Assembly: GCA_019636375.1 (NCBI GenBank)
Contig: JAHBXS010000004.1
Location: 310,001 to 374,000, forward strand
Reading direction: 5' to 3'
DNA length: 64,000 nt
Source of the DNA: Pirellulaceae bacterium
Lineage (GTDB): Bacteria > Planctomycetota > Planctomycetia > Pirellulales > Pirellulaceae
Of this stretch, positions 1 through 10,359 are shown piece by piece. The translations under genes and the position numbers were made by a program. Each line of letters opens with the position of its first letter. Positions within the stretch are counted from its first letter, which is position 1. The notes beneath the pieces were generated by a model. It was not told the DNA's origin. It saw nothing but the letters and a program-made list of their open reading frames with translations, and ran no database searches.

Positions 1-2658
1 AAACGGATTGAGGGCGAGTACCGCCGACAGGTCGTCGCGCCCCGCAAACGGATCTGAAATCATTCCTGAATCGGTCGAGCCAGTAGCGTTCAACGCCGAG
101 AGATTTTGGAGGAGAGGAAAATTGGTTTCGCGATCCGAGTATTCACTGGAATAAGGAACGCTGATTCCCGTCGTCAAACGTTCATATCCTTCGCCTGGCA
201 TGATCGTGATCAAGTAATTTCCGGGATCGTTCGCATCGAATTCCGCTTCGTAACGCCCGGGTCCAGTCTGAGAAAAATTCAGATCAAATCCTCCTCGTTC
301 CGTACCATCGGCCGAGGCAGGGGGAAGTCCACGAGCCGCGAGATTTAAAAAGTTTATGAATTCGTCGCTCTCGTCAATTGCCGTGACGACCACGCGCCCT
401 TTGTTGTCCCGAACATCCGTACTGAGGGAGAAGTTCGCGTTTTCGGTCACCGGGCGCATCGAATAGCGGACCATTTGCGTAAACAGTTTGTCGTAGTATT
501 CGCTGTTGTACCAATTCGAAGTCCAGTTTTTTCCAGCATCGCTGGTGAATACCACGGTGCGCCCAAGTTCGTAACGCCATGCAGCGAGCAGCGTTGAGTT
601 CTCGGTATTGTCAGCGGGCTCGCTGGCAATCAACAGCTGTTCCACCAGCGGGTTCTGTTTCACCGTCGTCATCACATAGCCGTAAAAAGGTGGCAACGCA
701 CTGGCATCAACGCCTTGGAGAATTTCGTGGCGGCTGCTCATCGAATTAGGGATCGCTTGCATTCCCGCTTTCGACTCTTTGATCACCGGTTTGGCAACCC
801 TCCGTGCCTCGCGCTGATAAATTTTTGGCAATGCCCTGCCGTCGGCGACTTCGTAGTATTTGCCTCCGGTTTGTTTCGCGATGTCTCGCAACAAAGCACT
901 ATTCGCCGGACCGTGTGTTCCAATTGCAACCGTTGAAATCAAGATTTTTTCATCGACATATCGCCTTAGCAAGGCTGGTCGTGAAGGCGTGGGGTCACCG
1001 TCACTAATGATGATCATGTGCTTCATTGATGCCGGGCAGTTCTTAAGACCCAACAGGGCAAGTTCCATCGACGAGTCAAAATCAGGCATATCACCCGGCG
1101 TCATCCGATTGATCAAGTTCAACATTCGCCGTTTGTTTTCCGAAATGCGAGCCATTCCCGTCGGAAGTTGCCACAACCAGCGGCTTCGCCCAGCCATATG
1201 ATCCCATTCCACGACTCCGCAGAAATCCATGGGGCCGAGGCAATTCACCGCCTCCTGCCCCACCTTCATTTGCCAATAGTTACCCTGAGCCATTTCCGAA
1301 GCATGCATCACCATCGCGAGAGCACCGACCGCGCTTACCTTGTCATTTTTGATCTGGAAATCGACCGGCATTGCCTTTTCCAATTCTGAATTGGTCCAGC
1401 CGCCAACTCCGAAAGAACGATCCCCACCGATCATCACTATTCCGCATCCCAACTCACGGCAGTTATTGACCAGGATTTGAATTTGCTGATCCGAAAAACC
1501 AACCGCCGTCATTCCTGACTCGGATGATCGTGGCACGTTCGCCAAAATCACTGAGTCATACTGTAATAATTCAGCGGCCGAGGTGAAAAGCTGGTCCGTT
1601 TGCATGACATCAACTTCAATCGCCAAAGTCTTCAATCGATCAATCAATTGAAAAAATTCTCCGGGAAATTCAACGTCTTCGATCAAGAGCACTCGTCCCT
1701 TACCGCGAACGTGGACAAACGCCCCTGCTGAATTGTTCTTCGAAACCGCATCTTGCGATGGATCGTCTGGAAGAAAGCTTGCGTCCAAAGTGATCATATC
1801 GGCGTGATGGAGCTCGTGTTGAAAGCCGATAACATTCTTGCCGGGGTTTAGCGTGACCCGTTGTTGAGCGATCAACTCCTCGCGGCCACCAATCCGTTGT
1901 TTCAAGATCAATTCGCCTGAGACCTTGCCATCAGGGTTATCCTCAGTGATGAGATTTTCATTCGTGAGAACCACGCGAGCCTCAAACGGTTGGTCTTTGC
2001 GGACATCACTCGGGACCATCAATTTATCAACCGCGACATCGTTACGGCGGTCCAACTTGATCGGGACCACGTCGATTCCGATCCCGTCGCGTACAAATGA
2101 ATTGGCTGCCGTCAAAACATCGCCAATGTTTTCATTTCCATCTGTGACGATTACTACCCTACGTGCAGTATCTTCTGGGAATCCAGCTTTTGCTAATCGC
2201 AAGGCAGCTTCGATGTTAGTTCCCTCGGTTGCGATCTTCAGCTCCGATCGAGCGACAATTGGCAGGGAACCTTCGTAAGGAGAAGCTTCGAAGTCAGCGT
2301 TGGTCCCGAATACAATCACGCCGGCCAAATCTCCGGTTCCAATTCCGCGATTAGACTTTCGATGCTCGTCCACCGATTTGGCGACATAGGTCATCATGGC
2401 CTCTCGTTGCTCGCGGGGGATGCTCTCCGATTGATCAAGCAAATATAAAACCGTGAGGCGGTTCGTAAGGTCTCTCCAATGAATTTCCGCCAGTGCGCAA
2501 ACGAGGGCCGCATAAACAAGGGAGCGAAAAGCGATGGCGAACAGGCGTCGCGAGCGTCCCAAACCCGCCAGACTGTTGAAGCTCAAAATCCAAATCACGG
2601 GGAGCAATAGCAACAGCCAAAGAAAATGAGGACGATCAAATCCAATTTCTTCAAACAT
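1..2658 (-). CDS. Large VWA-domain membrane protein (partial, C-terminus outside window)
   Basis: Reading the minus strand from an ATG at 2658 gives an open frame of at least 885 codons that runs off the window at base 1. The N-terminus (FDRPHFLWLLLLLPVIWIL) is a membrane segment, followed after a second hydrophobic stretch by a VWA-like domain with VLYLLDQSESIP (a DxSxS MIDAS motif) and VVIVTDGNENIG. A second region (GCGIVMIGGDRSFGVGGW, then HMIIISDGDPTP) resembles the glutamine-amidotransferase-like plus VWA arrangement of large BatA/CoxE-like planctomycete proteins. The rest looks beta-rich and extracellular. It is probably a membrane-anchored, metal-binding adhesion or complex-assembly protein; the substrate is unknown. 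Frame and domain order are clear, the exact role is not. Confidence 0.8.
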   Translation of the reverse strand, partial: MFEEIGFDRPHFLWLLLLLPVIWILSFNSLAGLGRSRRLFAIAFRSLVYAALVCALAEIHWRDLTNRLTVLYLLDQSESIPREQREAMMTYVAKSVDEHRKSNRGIGTGDLAGVIVFGTNADFEASPYEGSLPIVARSELKIATEGTNIEAALRLAKAGFPEDTARRVVIVTDGNENIGDVLTAANSFVRDGIGIDVVPIKLDRRNDVAVDKLMVPSDVRKDQPFEARVVLTNENLITEDNPDGKVSGELILKQRIGGREELIAQQRVTLNPGKNVIGFQHELHHADMITLDASFLPDDPSQDAVSKNNSAGAFVHVRGKGRVLLIEDVEFPGEFFQLIDRLKTLAIEVDVMQTDQLFTSAAELLQYDSVILANVPRSSESGMTAVGFSDQQIQILVNNCRELGCGIVMIGGDRSFGVGGWTNSELEKAMPVDFQIKNDKVSAVGALAMVMHASEMAQGNYWQMKVGQEAVNCLGPMDFCGVVEWDHMAGRSRWLWQLPTGMARISENKRRMLNLINRMTPGDMPDFDSSMELALLGLKNCPASMKHMIIISDGDPTPSRPALLRRYVDEKILISTVAIGTHGPANSALLRDIAKQTGGKYYEVADGRALPKIYQREARRVAKPVIKESKAGMQAIPNSMSSRHEILQGVDASALPPFYGYVMTTVKQNPLVEQLLIASEPADNTENSTLLAAWRYELGRTVVFTSDAGKNWTSNWYNSEYYDKLFTQMVRYSMRPVTENANFSLSTDVRDNKGRVVVTAIDESDEFINFLNLAARGLPPASADGTERGGFDLNFSQTGPGRYEAEFDANDPGNYLITIMPGEGYERLTTGISVPYSSEYSDRETNFPLLQNLSALNATGSTDSGMISDPFAGRDDLSAVLALNPF

Positions 2659-3420
2659 AACATGCACCGACCGCTAAATTTTAGGTAATACTATTTTCGC
2701 CGAAACTGATCCTAAGCCGACTCAAGAATTGGCCGCTGAAATTCTCCGCAAGGCGACAGTAGTTAGGAGTCGGGGGTGATATGGGATCAGGTACCGGTGC
2801 CGGAACGGCCCTGTGGGTGCTCAGCATAACAGTATCCGACAACCATTTCACTTCGAGCACATTTTGACAGGAACCGCCGCGAGGCACCACATCATTGCTC
2901 AAAATTGTAGTCGATATTCCACCAACTTTGGTCCAACACCGCTGGGCAATAATCACAAATTTCTGACTCGAGTTTTCCAAAACGGCTTCAATCTATTTTT
3001 GAAGTGAAAAACTGCGTTGGAACAGCCGTTTTTGAACCTACCGCAGAGACTAAGTTGAGAGATGATATTTCGAAAAACGCCCACTTACGTGGCCGATTTG
3101 ACCCTAAAACATAGACCATTCGCCTCAAAACTAAAAAAAAGTATCGCTAATTCGAAAATTTTGACTTCCGGTTCTCAATTCTGATTTACCCTCCTGGGAA
3201 GCCTGAAATGTCAATTCAAGACCCATTGCAAATCCCGACAAACGGCCAAGGCTATGTTAAGATAGGTAAATATTGCGGTGCGTATTCGGCAGTTGAACTC
3301 TAGCCAAATCGCACTGATTTGTTGTTGGACGTTCAAACAACGCACGATTCTCGTGCTCTCGGCTTGCCCTGATGCCCACTTAGGAATCGTTGATCGAAAA
3401 AGTCAATTTCGGAGTAACTT
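2659..3420. other. Intergenic region, 762 bp
   Basis: No convincing gene is seen; short frames on both strands have no family-like sequence. It contains a 32-bp stretch at 2781-2812 that recurs with two mismatches at 38237-38268. AT-rich sequence at 3120-3290 upstream of the metalloprotease is the likely promoter area, but I cannot assign -35/-10 boxes with confidence. Confidence 0.5.
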
Positions 3421-6261
3421 ATGAAAGCGTTTTTTAATTGGAATTGGTCAGCTCTCTGCCTGGGAGCTTGGCTGGTGGTTGGAGCAACTCAAGTTGTTGC
3501 CCAAGACCCAAAGCCCGAGTATCCACCCTTAGATCAAGTGATTAACGGATTTGAAGAAATCAAAGTCATTGATGACGAAGCGACAGGTACCGAGGTGCAG
3601 CCGTTTTATCGTCTATGGGTCGATCACAAAAATGGAAAAGTTCTCGCCGAGTTGCCAAAAGATTTCGCTAATCCCGACCAGCGACACTTCATCGCCACCA
3701 CACTCTCGGGCGGCGATGTTTTCGCGGGACTTCAATCTGACGACTACTATGTTTACTGGAAGCAATACGGAAAACGACTTGCTCTGGTCGCCGAAGACGT
3801 TTCGATTCGTGGCTCGGACGACGAATCTCGGGCATCCGTTCAAAGATTATTCACGGACCGCATTTTGGTTGATCTCCCAATCTTAACGATGGTTCCACGA
3901 GGCGGACCAGTCATCTCGCTTGACGAACTGCTGGTGAACAATTCTTCAGTCTTTTTTAGTCGCGTCCGCACAAACAAACCAAATCTGTCGAAGATCAAAG
4001 TCGTCAAAGCGTTTCCGAAAAACGTCGAAGTTGCTTTCGAAATTGCCGACACGAACAATCAGTTGAAGGTTCTGCACTACTCGATCAGCAAAATCGAAGG
4101 TACTCCTGGATTCAAACCTCGAGTCGCCGACCAGCGAGTCGGTTACTTCACAACTAATTATGATGACTACGGCAAGTACCAAGGAGACGACACGCGGGTC
4201 CGCTACATCAATCGCTGGAACTTGGAGAAACGTGATCCAAGCCTCAAGATGAGCCCCCCAAAGAAACAAATCGTATTCTACATCGAACACACCACACCCG
4301 TCCGCTACCGTCGCTGGGTTCGTGAAGGCGTCCTCCATTGGAATAAAGCCTTCGAACAAATTGGGATTGTCAACGCCATCGATGTTCGTCAACAAGACAA
4401 ACAAACCGGCGAGCACATGAACAAGGACCCAGAAGATGTGCGGTACAACTTCATTCGTTGGCTCAACAACAACATCAGTACGGCAATCGGACCGAGCCGC
4501 GTTAATCCGAAAACAGGTGAAATCCTCGATGCCGATATCGTGCTAACCGATGGTTGGATTCGGGCATTCGAGCAAGAATTCGACAAAGTGATGCCGAAAA
4601 TCGCGATGGAAAGTGCCACGACTGAGACCATGGCATGGTATGCTCAAAACCCAAATTGGGACCCAAGGATTCGTCTGGCAAGCCCCGGAAAACGTGACGC
4701 CATCGGCCAATCATTGATGAAAATGAACGCCAACTTAGACGCTGCCGCGAGCCGAAACACGTTGACAAGACTATTGGGTGACGAACCCTACGACGGCTTG
4801 TTCAACCGAACCAGCCAAGTCAATGGTGCGTGTTTTGCCGCCGAAGGTCGCCAATTTGATGTGGCGATGATGCGGATGGCGCTCGCTCATGCCATGTTTG
4901 ACGACAAAGACAAAAAAGATGAAAACGACAAAGGTCCCGAAGAGCAAATTCTCGACGGGATGCCAGAGTCCTTCATTGGTCCACTGTTGGCCGATTTGGT
5001 TTGCCATGAAGTGGGACACACCCTGGGTTTGCGACACAACTTCAAGGCATCCAGCATCTACACGCTTGATGAAATCAACAGCGAAGAAGTCAAGGGCAAA
5101 AAACCTTTTGCTGGTTCGGTTATGGACTACATCCCGGTGAACTTCCGCTTCGAAAGCGGAACGGTCCAAGGGGACTACTCGATGATCGGAATCGGTCCCT
5201 ACGACATGTGGGCAATTGAGTACGGGTACACTCCCGACGACAAGAAGCTGCCGGAAATCCTCAAGCGAGTCGCCGAGCCCGAATTGATTTTCGGAACGGA
5301 TGAAGACACGATGGGCTCTGACCCTTTGGCACGTCGCTATGACTTTAGCAAGAACCCGTTGGATTACGGCAAAAGCCAAGTCAAATTGGCTCTGCACCAC
5401 CGGGAAAAAATCTTAGAAAAATTTGTAAAAGACGGCGAACCATGGGAGAGGGCTCGACGTGGTTACCTGCTGACCCTTTCCATGCAACTCCGAAGCACCT
5501 CGACGATGGCCAACTGGATCGGTGGAGCACATATCAATCGAGACAAAAAAGGTGACCCCAACGGTCGTCGTCCGATTGAACCTGTTTCGGCAGCGGCACA
5601 ACGCGACGCCCTGGGATTCGTGATCGAGAACACGTTTAAGGACGAAGCCTTTGGCCTTACTCCTGAACTTCTTCAACACTTGGTTTCGGACGCTTGGTTC
5701 GAAGGTGGACGCTCGATTGGCTCACTCGACCCACCTTGGCCGGTGCATGATCAAATTTCTGGAGTGCAAGCGACGGCTCTTTCTCAGCTTCTGAACCCTA
5801 CCGCATTACGACGGGTTTATGACAACGAGTTTCGGGTTCCTGCCGACGAAGACGCGTTCACTTTGAACGAACTGATGTCGAGCATTCACAATGCGATTTG
5901 GTCTGAAATTGGTGATCTACCCAAAGGGCAATTTACCGAGCGGAAACCTGCGATTAGCAACCTCCGCCGCAACCTTCAAGCAGAGCACTTGCAACGGCTT
6001 TTTGACTTGGCCAACACCAAGACAGGAAATGCAGCTCTCAAGCCGATTTCCAATCTGGCTGGGTTGGCCCTCCACGATTTGAAGGGCAAACTGGAAACCG
6101 CCAAAGACTTGGAAGGCCTCGACGCCTACAGTCGGGCTCACCTGTTCGACATGCACGACCGTATCCACCGCTGGGTTGAAGGCAAGGTCGCTCAGTCTGG
6201 CAGCGGAGCGGCGCCCTTCATCATCTTTGGTTCGTCAAATGAAGCCGACAGCGGCCAATAG
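3421..6261 (+). CDS. Secreted zinc-dependent metalloprotease (DUF5117/DUF4953-type)
   Basis: 946 residues. The first ~27 residues form a signal peptide ending near VVAQD, so the protein is exported. The catalytic zinc motif HEVGHTLGLRHNF (HExxHxxGxxH, metzincin type) lies at about residue 529, followed by a Met-turn-like SVMDYIPVNF. The N-terminal half matches the DUF5117 region that precedes the protease domain in large secreted planctomycete and Bacteroidetes proteases, and the C-terminal third is the DUF4953-like part. It probably degrades proteins or peptides in the periplasm or outside the cell. It stands alone, with a strong terminator 30 bp after the stop. Family assignment is confident; substrate unknown. 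Confidence 0.9.
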   Translation: MKAFFNWNWSALCLGAWLVVGATQVVAQDPKPEYPPLDQVINGFEEIKVIDDEATGTEVQPFYRLWVDHKNGKVLAELPKDFANPDQRHFIATTLSGGDVFAGLQSDDYYVYWKQYGKRLALVAEDVSIRGSDDESRASVQRLFTDRILVDLPILTMVPRGGPVISLDELLVNNSSVFFSRVRTNKPNLSKIKVVKAFPKNVEVAFEIADTNNQLKVLHYSISKIEGTPGFKPRVADQRVGYFTTNYDDYGKYQGDDTRVRYINRWNLEKRDPSLKMSPPKKQIVFYIEHTTPVRYRRWVREGVLHWNKAFEQIGIVNAIDVRQQDKQTGEHMNKDPEDVRYNFIRWLNNNISTAIGPSRVNPKTGEILDADIVLTDGWIRAFEQEFDKVMPKIAMESATTETMAWYAQNPNWDPRIRLASPGKRDAIGQSLMKMNANLDAAASRNTLTRLLGDEPYDGLFNRTSQVNGACFAAEGRQFDVAMMRMALAHAMFDDKDKKDENDKGPEEQILDGMPESFIGPLLADLVCHEVGHTLGLRHNFKASSIYTLDEINSEEVKGKKPFAGSVMDYIPVNFRFESGTVQGDYSMIGIGPYDMWAIEYGYTPDDKKLPEILKRVAEPELIFGTDEDTMGSDPLARRYDFSKNPLDYGKSQVKLALHHREKILEKFVKDGEPWERARRGYLLTLSMQLRSTSTMANWIGGAHINRDKKGDPNGRRPIEPVSAAAQRDALGFVIENTFKDEAFGLTPELLQHLVSDAWFEGGRSIGSLDPPWPVHDQISGVQATALSQLLNPTALRRVYDNEFRVPADEDAFTLNELMSSIHNAIWSEIGDLPKGQFTERKPAISNLRRNLQAEHLQRLFDLANTKTGNAALKPISNLAGLALHDLKGKLETAKDLEGLDAYSRAHLFDMHDRIHRWVEGKVAQSGSGAAPFIIFGSSNEADSGQ

Positions 6262-6283
6262 TTGTCGACTAACATAAGTTTTA

Positions 6284-6330
6284 AAAAAAGAGGCTGCTTG
6301 GATCGTTGTCCAAGCAGCCTTCTTTATTTG
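6284..6330. terminator. Rho-independent terminator, probably bidirectional
   Basis: An 11-bp perfect stem, AGGCTGCTTGG at 6291-6301 and CCAAGCAGCCT at 6310-6320, closes an 8-nt loop and is followed by a T-rich tract. An A-run just before the stem gives the same signal on the opposite strand, so it could also end transcription of the convergent barrel gene whose stop is at 6446. Confidence 0.85.
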
Positions 6331-6445
6331 TTGCAATTCAAGAATCTAGGCGTCCATGCTCCCTGGGTCGGTCGCGTGAGCACCGCGCGGATCAAGTTGG
6401 CCTATCGAGACTGCAACAGTGCGGGTATTTTCTGTTGCGGTCTAA

Positions 6446-7402
6446 TTAGTAGCTAAATCGAAGGCCGAAGTGAATCGTGTGCCAAAAAATTGTGTTCGAC
6501 AATTTCATCTCATTGCCGCCGACCGCGAAGTCTTGGGATGGAGCATTGGCAACACCGTCAAGCCAATTGGCTTCATATCCGAGATAGGTTGCCGCACGAC
6601 CTGGTGCGATGTCGAAGTACATCCGTCCGCCAGCCTGACCAATAAACATGCCGCCACTTTTGTCGATTCGATCGTCCAGTAATACAACGTCGAGATTGTT
6701 GAACTCCGAGCGGGACATTCGGCCTTGATTGGCAAGCCCCGAAGCCTTGACATGCCCTTGAACCGAAATAAGTTGCGATACAGGTTGATTGAACTCGAAT
6801 CCAATCGTTCCCCCAATCGCACTGTTGGAAATGTCAACGAGGTTTTCTGACAGCAAAAGAAAATCGAAGAAACCGGCGTCCACTAAAGTCTCCGTGTTCA
6901 AACGCAAATCTTCGGTCATGCGGAAATATCGTGGACCAATCAAGAAGGTCATGCCCGGTGCGAACGATTTCCGCAAGTTGAACTGAAAATCAAAAAACTG
7001 AGAATCGTAGCCAACGCCGATCACGTCAGGGCTCAACTGTGGATCGATAAACGGAGAAGTCAAATTCGGGCCAAAGAACTCTTCGTCTGTTGTCCATCTT
7101 CCGAATTGAGTTGAGGCTTCCCATTCAATCCCAAAGCGGTTTGTCGAACCAATCCGCAAGTTCGGCCCAACGGTCGATTGCATGTCGGAAAGTTGATCCG
7201 AAGAAAACAGGATTTCATTTGTCTGAGTATTGGTGATCAATCCCAAACCCAAATCGCCACCTGGACGACTAAAAACCGCCCCTCCGGCTTCCATCCAAAA
7301 TCGACTTTGCCCAGGATTGGCGATCCCAGGCCACTGCCCGTAGGCGGAACTGGTGAATACCAAAGTGATCACTGCCAAACACAATAATTTAATTGCCCGC
7401 AC
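6446..7402 (-). CDS. BBP7-like outer membrane beta-barrel protein
   Basis: 318 residues with a clear signal peptide (MRAIKLLCLAVITLVFTSSA, cleavage near AYGQ). The mature part starts FWMEAGGAVFSRP, consists of alternating hydrophobic/polar strands separated by short turns (LIGPRYFRMTED, GGTIGFEFNQP, AATYLGYEANWL) and ends in HFGLRFSY, an aromatic C-terminal strand as in outer-membrane barrels. This pattern fits the BBP7 family that is expanded in planctomycetes. Predicted location is the outer membrane; role unknown (structural or porin-like). Convergent with the metalloprotease. The start is supported by the placement of the signal peptide. Confidence 0.75.
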   Translation of the reverse strand: MRAIKLLCLAVITLVFTSSAYGQWPGIANPGQSRFWMEAGGAVFSRPGGDLGLGLITNTQTNEILFSSDQLSDMQSTVGPNLRIGSTNRFGIEWEASTQFGRWTTDEEFFGPNLTSPFIDPQLSPDVIGVGYDSQFFDFQFNLRKSFAPGMTFLIGPRYFRMTEDLRLNTETLVDAGFFDFLLLSENLVDISNSAIGGTIGFEFNQPVSQLISVQGHVKASGLANQGRMSRSEFNNLDVVLLDDRIDKSGGMFIGQAGGRMYFDIAPGRAATYLGYEANWLDGVANAPSQDFAVGGNEMKLSNTIFWHTIHFGLRFSY

Positions 7403-7608
7403 GCCTAATTCCTCCGGACGATGGTCAAGCCAGAATTTTTCTGCTGCAAACTTTGATCGGCCGTCACGTTAGAAACAATTAATACGACCCCTACCCGTGG
7501 AATCCTTTACCAAGCTTCACTACCTTAACGGACCATGGCCTGTAAAGACCGGATAAAGATCACGTTTTGACGGAATTACCCGACAAATCGTTAAAGTTTT
7601 GATGCAAG

Positions 7609-9927
7609 CTAACCTTTAAGCGGAGTCAACGGAGCATGACTTAATCGAAACCGCTTAAGTCCCCCCGATGAAAACTTCACGGTCGCGGTCTTCTTAATCC
7701 CTGAACCCGACAAGTCCACAATCACACCGGCTCCATACTCCGGATGTTCGACCGACATTCCTTGAGAAAACATTTCTGGATGGCAGCGATTTTCGCCGGC
7801 ATCTCGATCGCGAGCCATGTCTGCGGCCGTCACGATGCGAGGGAATTTTGGCGGCAGTGACTTCTGAAAAGGCGTCGGCTTTTCTTCGACTCGGTCCTCG
7901 TTGATATCTTGGCTAGGGATACCGTCATGCAGCCACGGGTCCAGATTCTCCGCCCAAACATCCTCGTCAACGAAGTCATTTAAGGTCCTGGGCTCGACAA
8001 CTTCCATTTCGCCACGGGGCAACTCCATCAAAAACCGACTCGCGATACAGGGCCAATACCCTCCACGACGGAAACGCGTCTGACAGCGACTGATCTGCAG
8101 TCGTTCTTGAGCCCGCGTGATGCCAACAAATAACAAACGCCGCTCCTCTTCGATCTCCGTTTCGTTGGTGCTGCTCCGTTCGTGAGGCAAAATCCCATCC
8201 TCAAGGCCCACAATATACAAACACGGAAACTCCAATCCCTTGCTCGAGTGAATGGTCAACAAAGTCACGAATTCCGAATTCGATTCCCAAGCGTCTGTGT
8301 CATTCACCAAAGCCGCTTGCTCCAAAAACGTCTCGATTCCACCATCCTCTGGGTGCTGACGGTCGAACTCATGGGCGGCAACCAAAAGTTCATCGATATT
8401 GTTGGCCCGTTCGTGCCCTTCCTCCGATCCGTCTTCGGTCAACCAATCCCGATACCCTGTCAGTTTCACGATTTGTTGAATCAACTCTCCAACCGGTGCG
8501 TGGCGATGTTCGGCAATCTGATCATACAAGGCGACAAAACGGGAAATCTTGGTCGCAGTCCCCTTCGCAATCGACGTCACCAAGCCCGATTGCCGAGCGG
8601 CCTCCAGCAACGTGACTCCCTGATCGATTGCGTGGCGGCGGAGTTTTTCAACGGTGCGATCACCGATGCCTCTCGCAGGAATATTAATCACCCTTTCGAA
8701 CGCCACTCGATCGGCTGGGTTATTGAGCAAATGGCAATACGCCAAAATATCCTTAATCTCGCGGCGTTGATAAAATTCCAATCCCTGCACCACCTGATAG
8801 GGGACACCATGAATCTTCAGGTAATGCTCAAACGAACGCGACAGCGAATTTGTGCGATACAGAATCGCGAAATCACTGGGTCGTCGCTCGCCGCGTCGAA
8901 TTTGCAACGCGATCGACTCGGCAATGTCATTCGCCTCTTGCTCTGGATTCGCATAGGCGATCATCCGCACCGGCGTTCCGGCCTGATTGTTGGTCCACAA
9001 TCGTTTGGCCTTGCGGCGCTGATTGTTGGCAATCAGTGTGTCGGCCACGTGCAAGATTGATTGAGTGCTGCGGTAGTTCTCCTCCAGCTTAATCACCTGC
9101 GTGCCGGGAAAATCTCGTTCGAATTCCAAGATGTTGTTGATCGTGGCACCCCGCCAGCCGTAAATCGATTGATCTGGATCACCCGTCACCGCTAAATTTT
9201 TGTTGATCTGATTGAGGAGCCGGATCAGGCGATATTGAGCGACGTTCGTGTCCTGATATTCATCGACCAACATGTAAGCGTATTGCTCGTCCAGCCGATG
9301 CCGCAGATCTTCGTTTTCAACCAAAAGCTGCCCAGCCAGCATCAACAAGTCATCAAAGTCAACGGCGTTGGCCAATTGCAATAACTTTTGATACTCGGGG
9401 TAAACCTTTGCCACCACTCGGTGGAGATAGTTCCCAGGCCGGGGCTCGAATTGGTCGGGGACAACACCCGCTCCCTTGAGGTGGCTCACCTCTGCCGCGA
9501 CGTTGTTGACCGAGTAGTGACGCAAGTCCAAATTGGCTTCGCCGATCGCTTGGCTGAAAAGCTTTCGCGAATCGGCCGTGTCGTAAATCGTAAAATTCTC
9601 CGACAGCCCTATGTAGGGAGCATAAACGCGCAGCAGACGGGAACAAAACCGATGGAAGGTCCCCGTCCAGGCGCGATGCCCAGGCGACAACAACTCCAGC
9701 CGAGTCCGCATCTCGTCGGCCGCTTTGTTCGTGAACGTCAACGCGACGATACTTCGCGAATCGATTCCCGACGCAATCATGTAGGCGATGCGATGAGTCA
9801 TCACCCGCGTCTTCCCAGACCCAGGACCTGCCAAACACAGCAGCGGGCCAGTGACCGTTTCAACCGCTTGCCGCTGCACGGGGTTGAGCGGTTGCAAAAT
9901 GGAATCGAGATCGGGGGAGTCAAACAT
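7609..9927 (-). CDS. pcrA: ATP-dependent DNA helicase, UvrD/PcrA family
   Basis: 772 residues, normal for a superfamily 1A 3'-5' helicase. Visible motifs are Q-motif LNPVQRQAV, Walker A AGPGSGKTR (about residue 33), motif Ia ALTFTNKAADEM, Walker B LVDEYQDTN, motif III VTGDPDQSIYGWRGA, motif IV/V LTIHSSKGLEF and motif VI LLFVGITRAQERL. The C-terminal ~60 residues (VEHPEYGAGVIVDLSG) are the Tudor-like tail of PcrA/UvrD that contacts RNA polymerase. Expected roles are nucleotide-excision repair, mismatch repair and clearing of transcription-replication conflicts. It is monocistronic, divergent from the alpha-CTD-like gene with only about 120 bp between them. Confident assignment; pcrA versus uvrD naming is a matter of convention. 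Confidence 0.93.
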   Translation of the reverse strand: MFDSPDLDSILQPLNPVQRQAVETVTGPLLCLAGPGSGKTRVMTHRIAYMIASGIDSRSIVALTFTNKAADEMRTRLELLSPGHRAWTGTFHRFCSRLLRVYAPYIGLSENFTIYDTADSRKLFSQAIGEANLDLRHYSVNNVAAEVSHLKGAGVVPDQFEPRPGNYLHRVVAKVYPEYQKLLQLANAVDFDDLLMLAGQLLVENEDLRHRLDEQYAYMLVDEYQDTNVAQYRLIRLLNQINKNLAVTGDPDQSIYGWRGATINNILEFERDFPGTQVIKLEENYRSTQSILHVADTLIANNQRRKAKRLWTNNQAGTPVRMIAYANPEQEANDIAESIALQIRRGERRPSDFAILYRTNSLSRSFEHYLKIHGVPYQVVQGLEFYQRREIKDILAYCHLLNNPADRVAFERVINIPARGIGDRTVEKLRRHAIDQGVTLLEAARQSGLVTSIAKGTATKISRFVALYDQIAEHRHAPVGELIQQIVKLTGYRDWLTEDGSEEGHERANNIDELLVAAHEFDRQHPEDGGIETFLEQAALVNDTDAWESNSEFVTLLTIHSSKGLEFPCLYIVGLEDGILPHERSSTNETEIEEERRLLFVGITRAQERLQISRCQTRFRRGGYWPCIASRFLMELPRGEMEVVEPRTLNDFVDEDVWAENLDPWLHDGIPSQDINEDRVEEKPTPFQKSLPPKFPRIVTAADMARDRDAGENRCHPEMFSQGMSVEHPEYGAGVIVDLSGSGIKKTATVKFSSGGLKRFRLSHAPLTPLKG

Positions 9928-10048
9928 GGTTTGCTAGCAGGCCTCGCCTTAGTGTGCTTTTCGACTTCTCATCCTATGTTATATTTTTACCGGCGTTCAA
10001 CAAGGACGCGGCTAAAATTTTTGGAATCTACAAATCGAAAGGAATCAC

Positions 10049-10324
10049 ATGGCTCGGACCCGCATTCCGTTAAGTGCCGTTGAAGAAGCGAATCGCGATC
10101 TCAAAGAAAAATTGGAGCTTAGCACCGCTGAGATCGGCTTGACCGTCCGCACCACCAATTGCCTCGAAGAACGAGGTATTTTCACCGTGCAAGACTTGCT
10201 GAACACTACCCGCGAGGAATTGCTGGGGATTACCAATTTCGGCGAGAAAACATTGGAAGAAGTCTACAAGTCGCTGGAAGCGATCGGTTTCCGCCGCCAA
10301 CTCGGCGACAACAAACCTCGCTAA
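10049..10324 (+). CDS. Stand-alone RNA polymerase alpha C-terminal-domain-like protein
   Basis: 91 residues. Residues ~20-80 carry ELSTAEIGLTVRTTNCLEERGIFTVQDLL followed by GITNFGEKTLEEVYKSL, which is the helix-hairpin-helix fold and near-exact motif pattern of the alpha subunit CTD (normally vRa.NcLk...i.ti.dLl...e.eLl.i.nfG.ksl.Ei). No N-terminal assembly domain is present, so it cannot be a normal alpha subunit. It may bind UP-element DNA or compete with the alpha CTD for activators or DNA; this is inference. An upstream AAGGAA at 10039-10044 can serve as RBS. Confident on the domain, uncertain on function. Confidence 0.85.
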   Translation: MARTRIPLSAVEEANRDLKEKLELSTAEIGLTVRTTNCLEERGIFTVQDLLNTTREELLGITNFGEKTLEEVYKSLEAIGFRRQLGDNKPR

Positions 10325-10359
10325 AGCTGCATCCGGTCGCCATCGATAAAAATCCCTCT

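Noticed and set aside
4771..5400. Long antisense frame inside the metalloprotease (209 codons)
   Set aside because: Lies opposite the conserved HExxH region; a shadow of the real gene's codon bias.
8182..9060. 292-codon frame antisense to the helicase
   Set aside because: Opposite conserved helicase motifs; no domain pattern.
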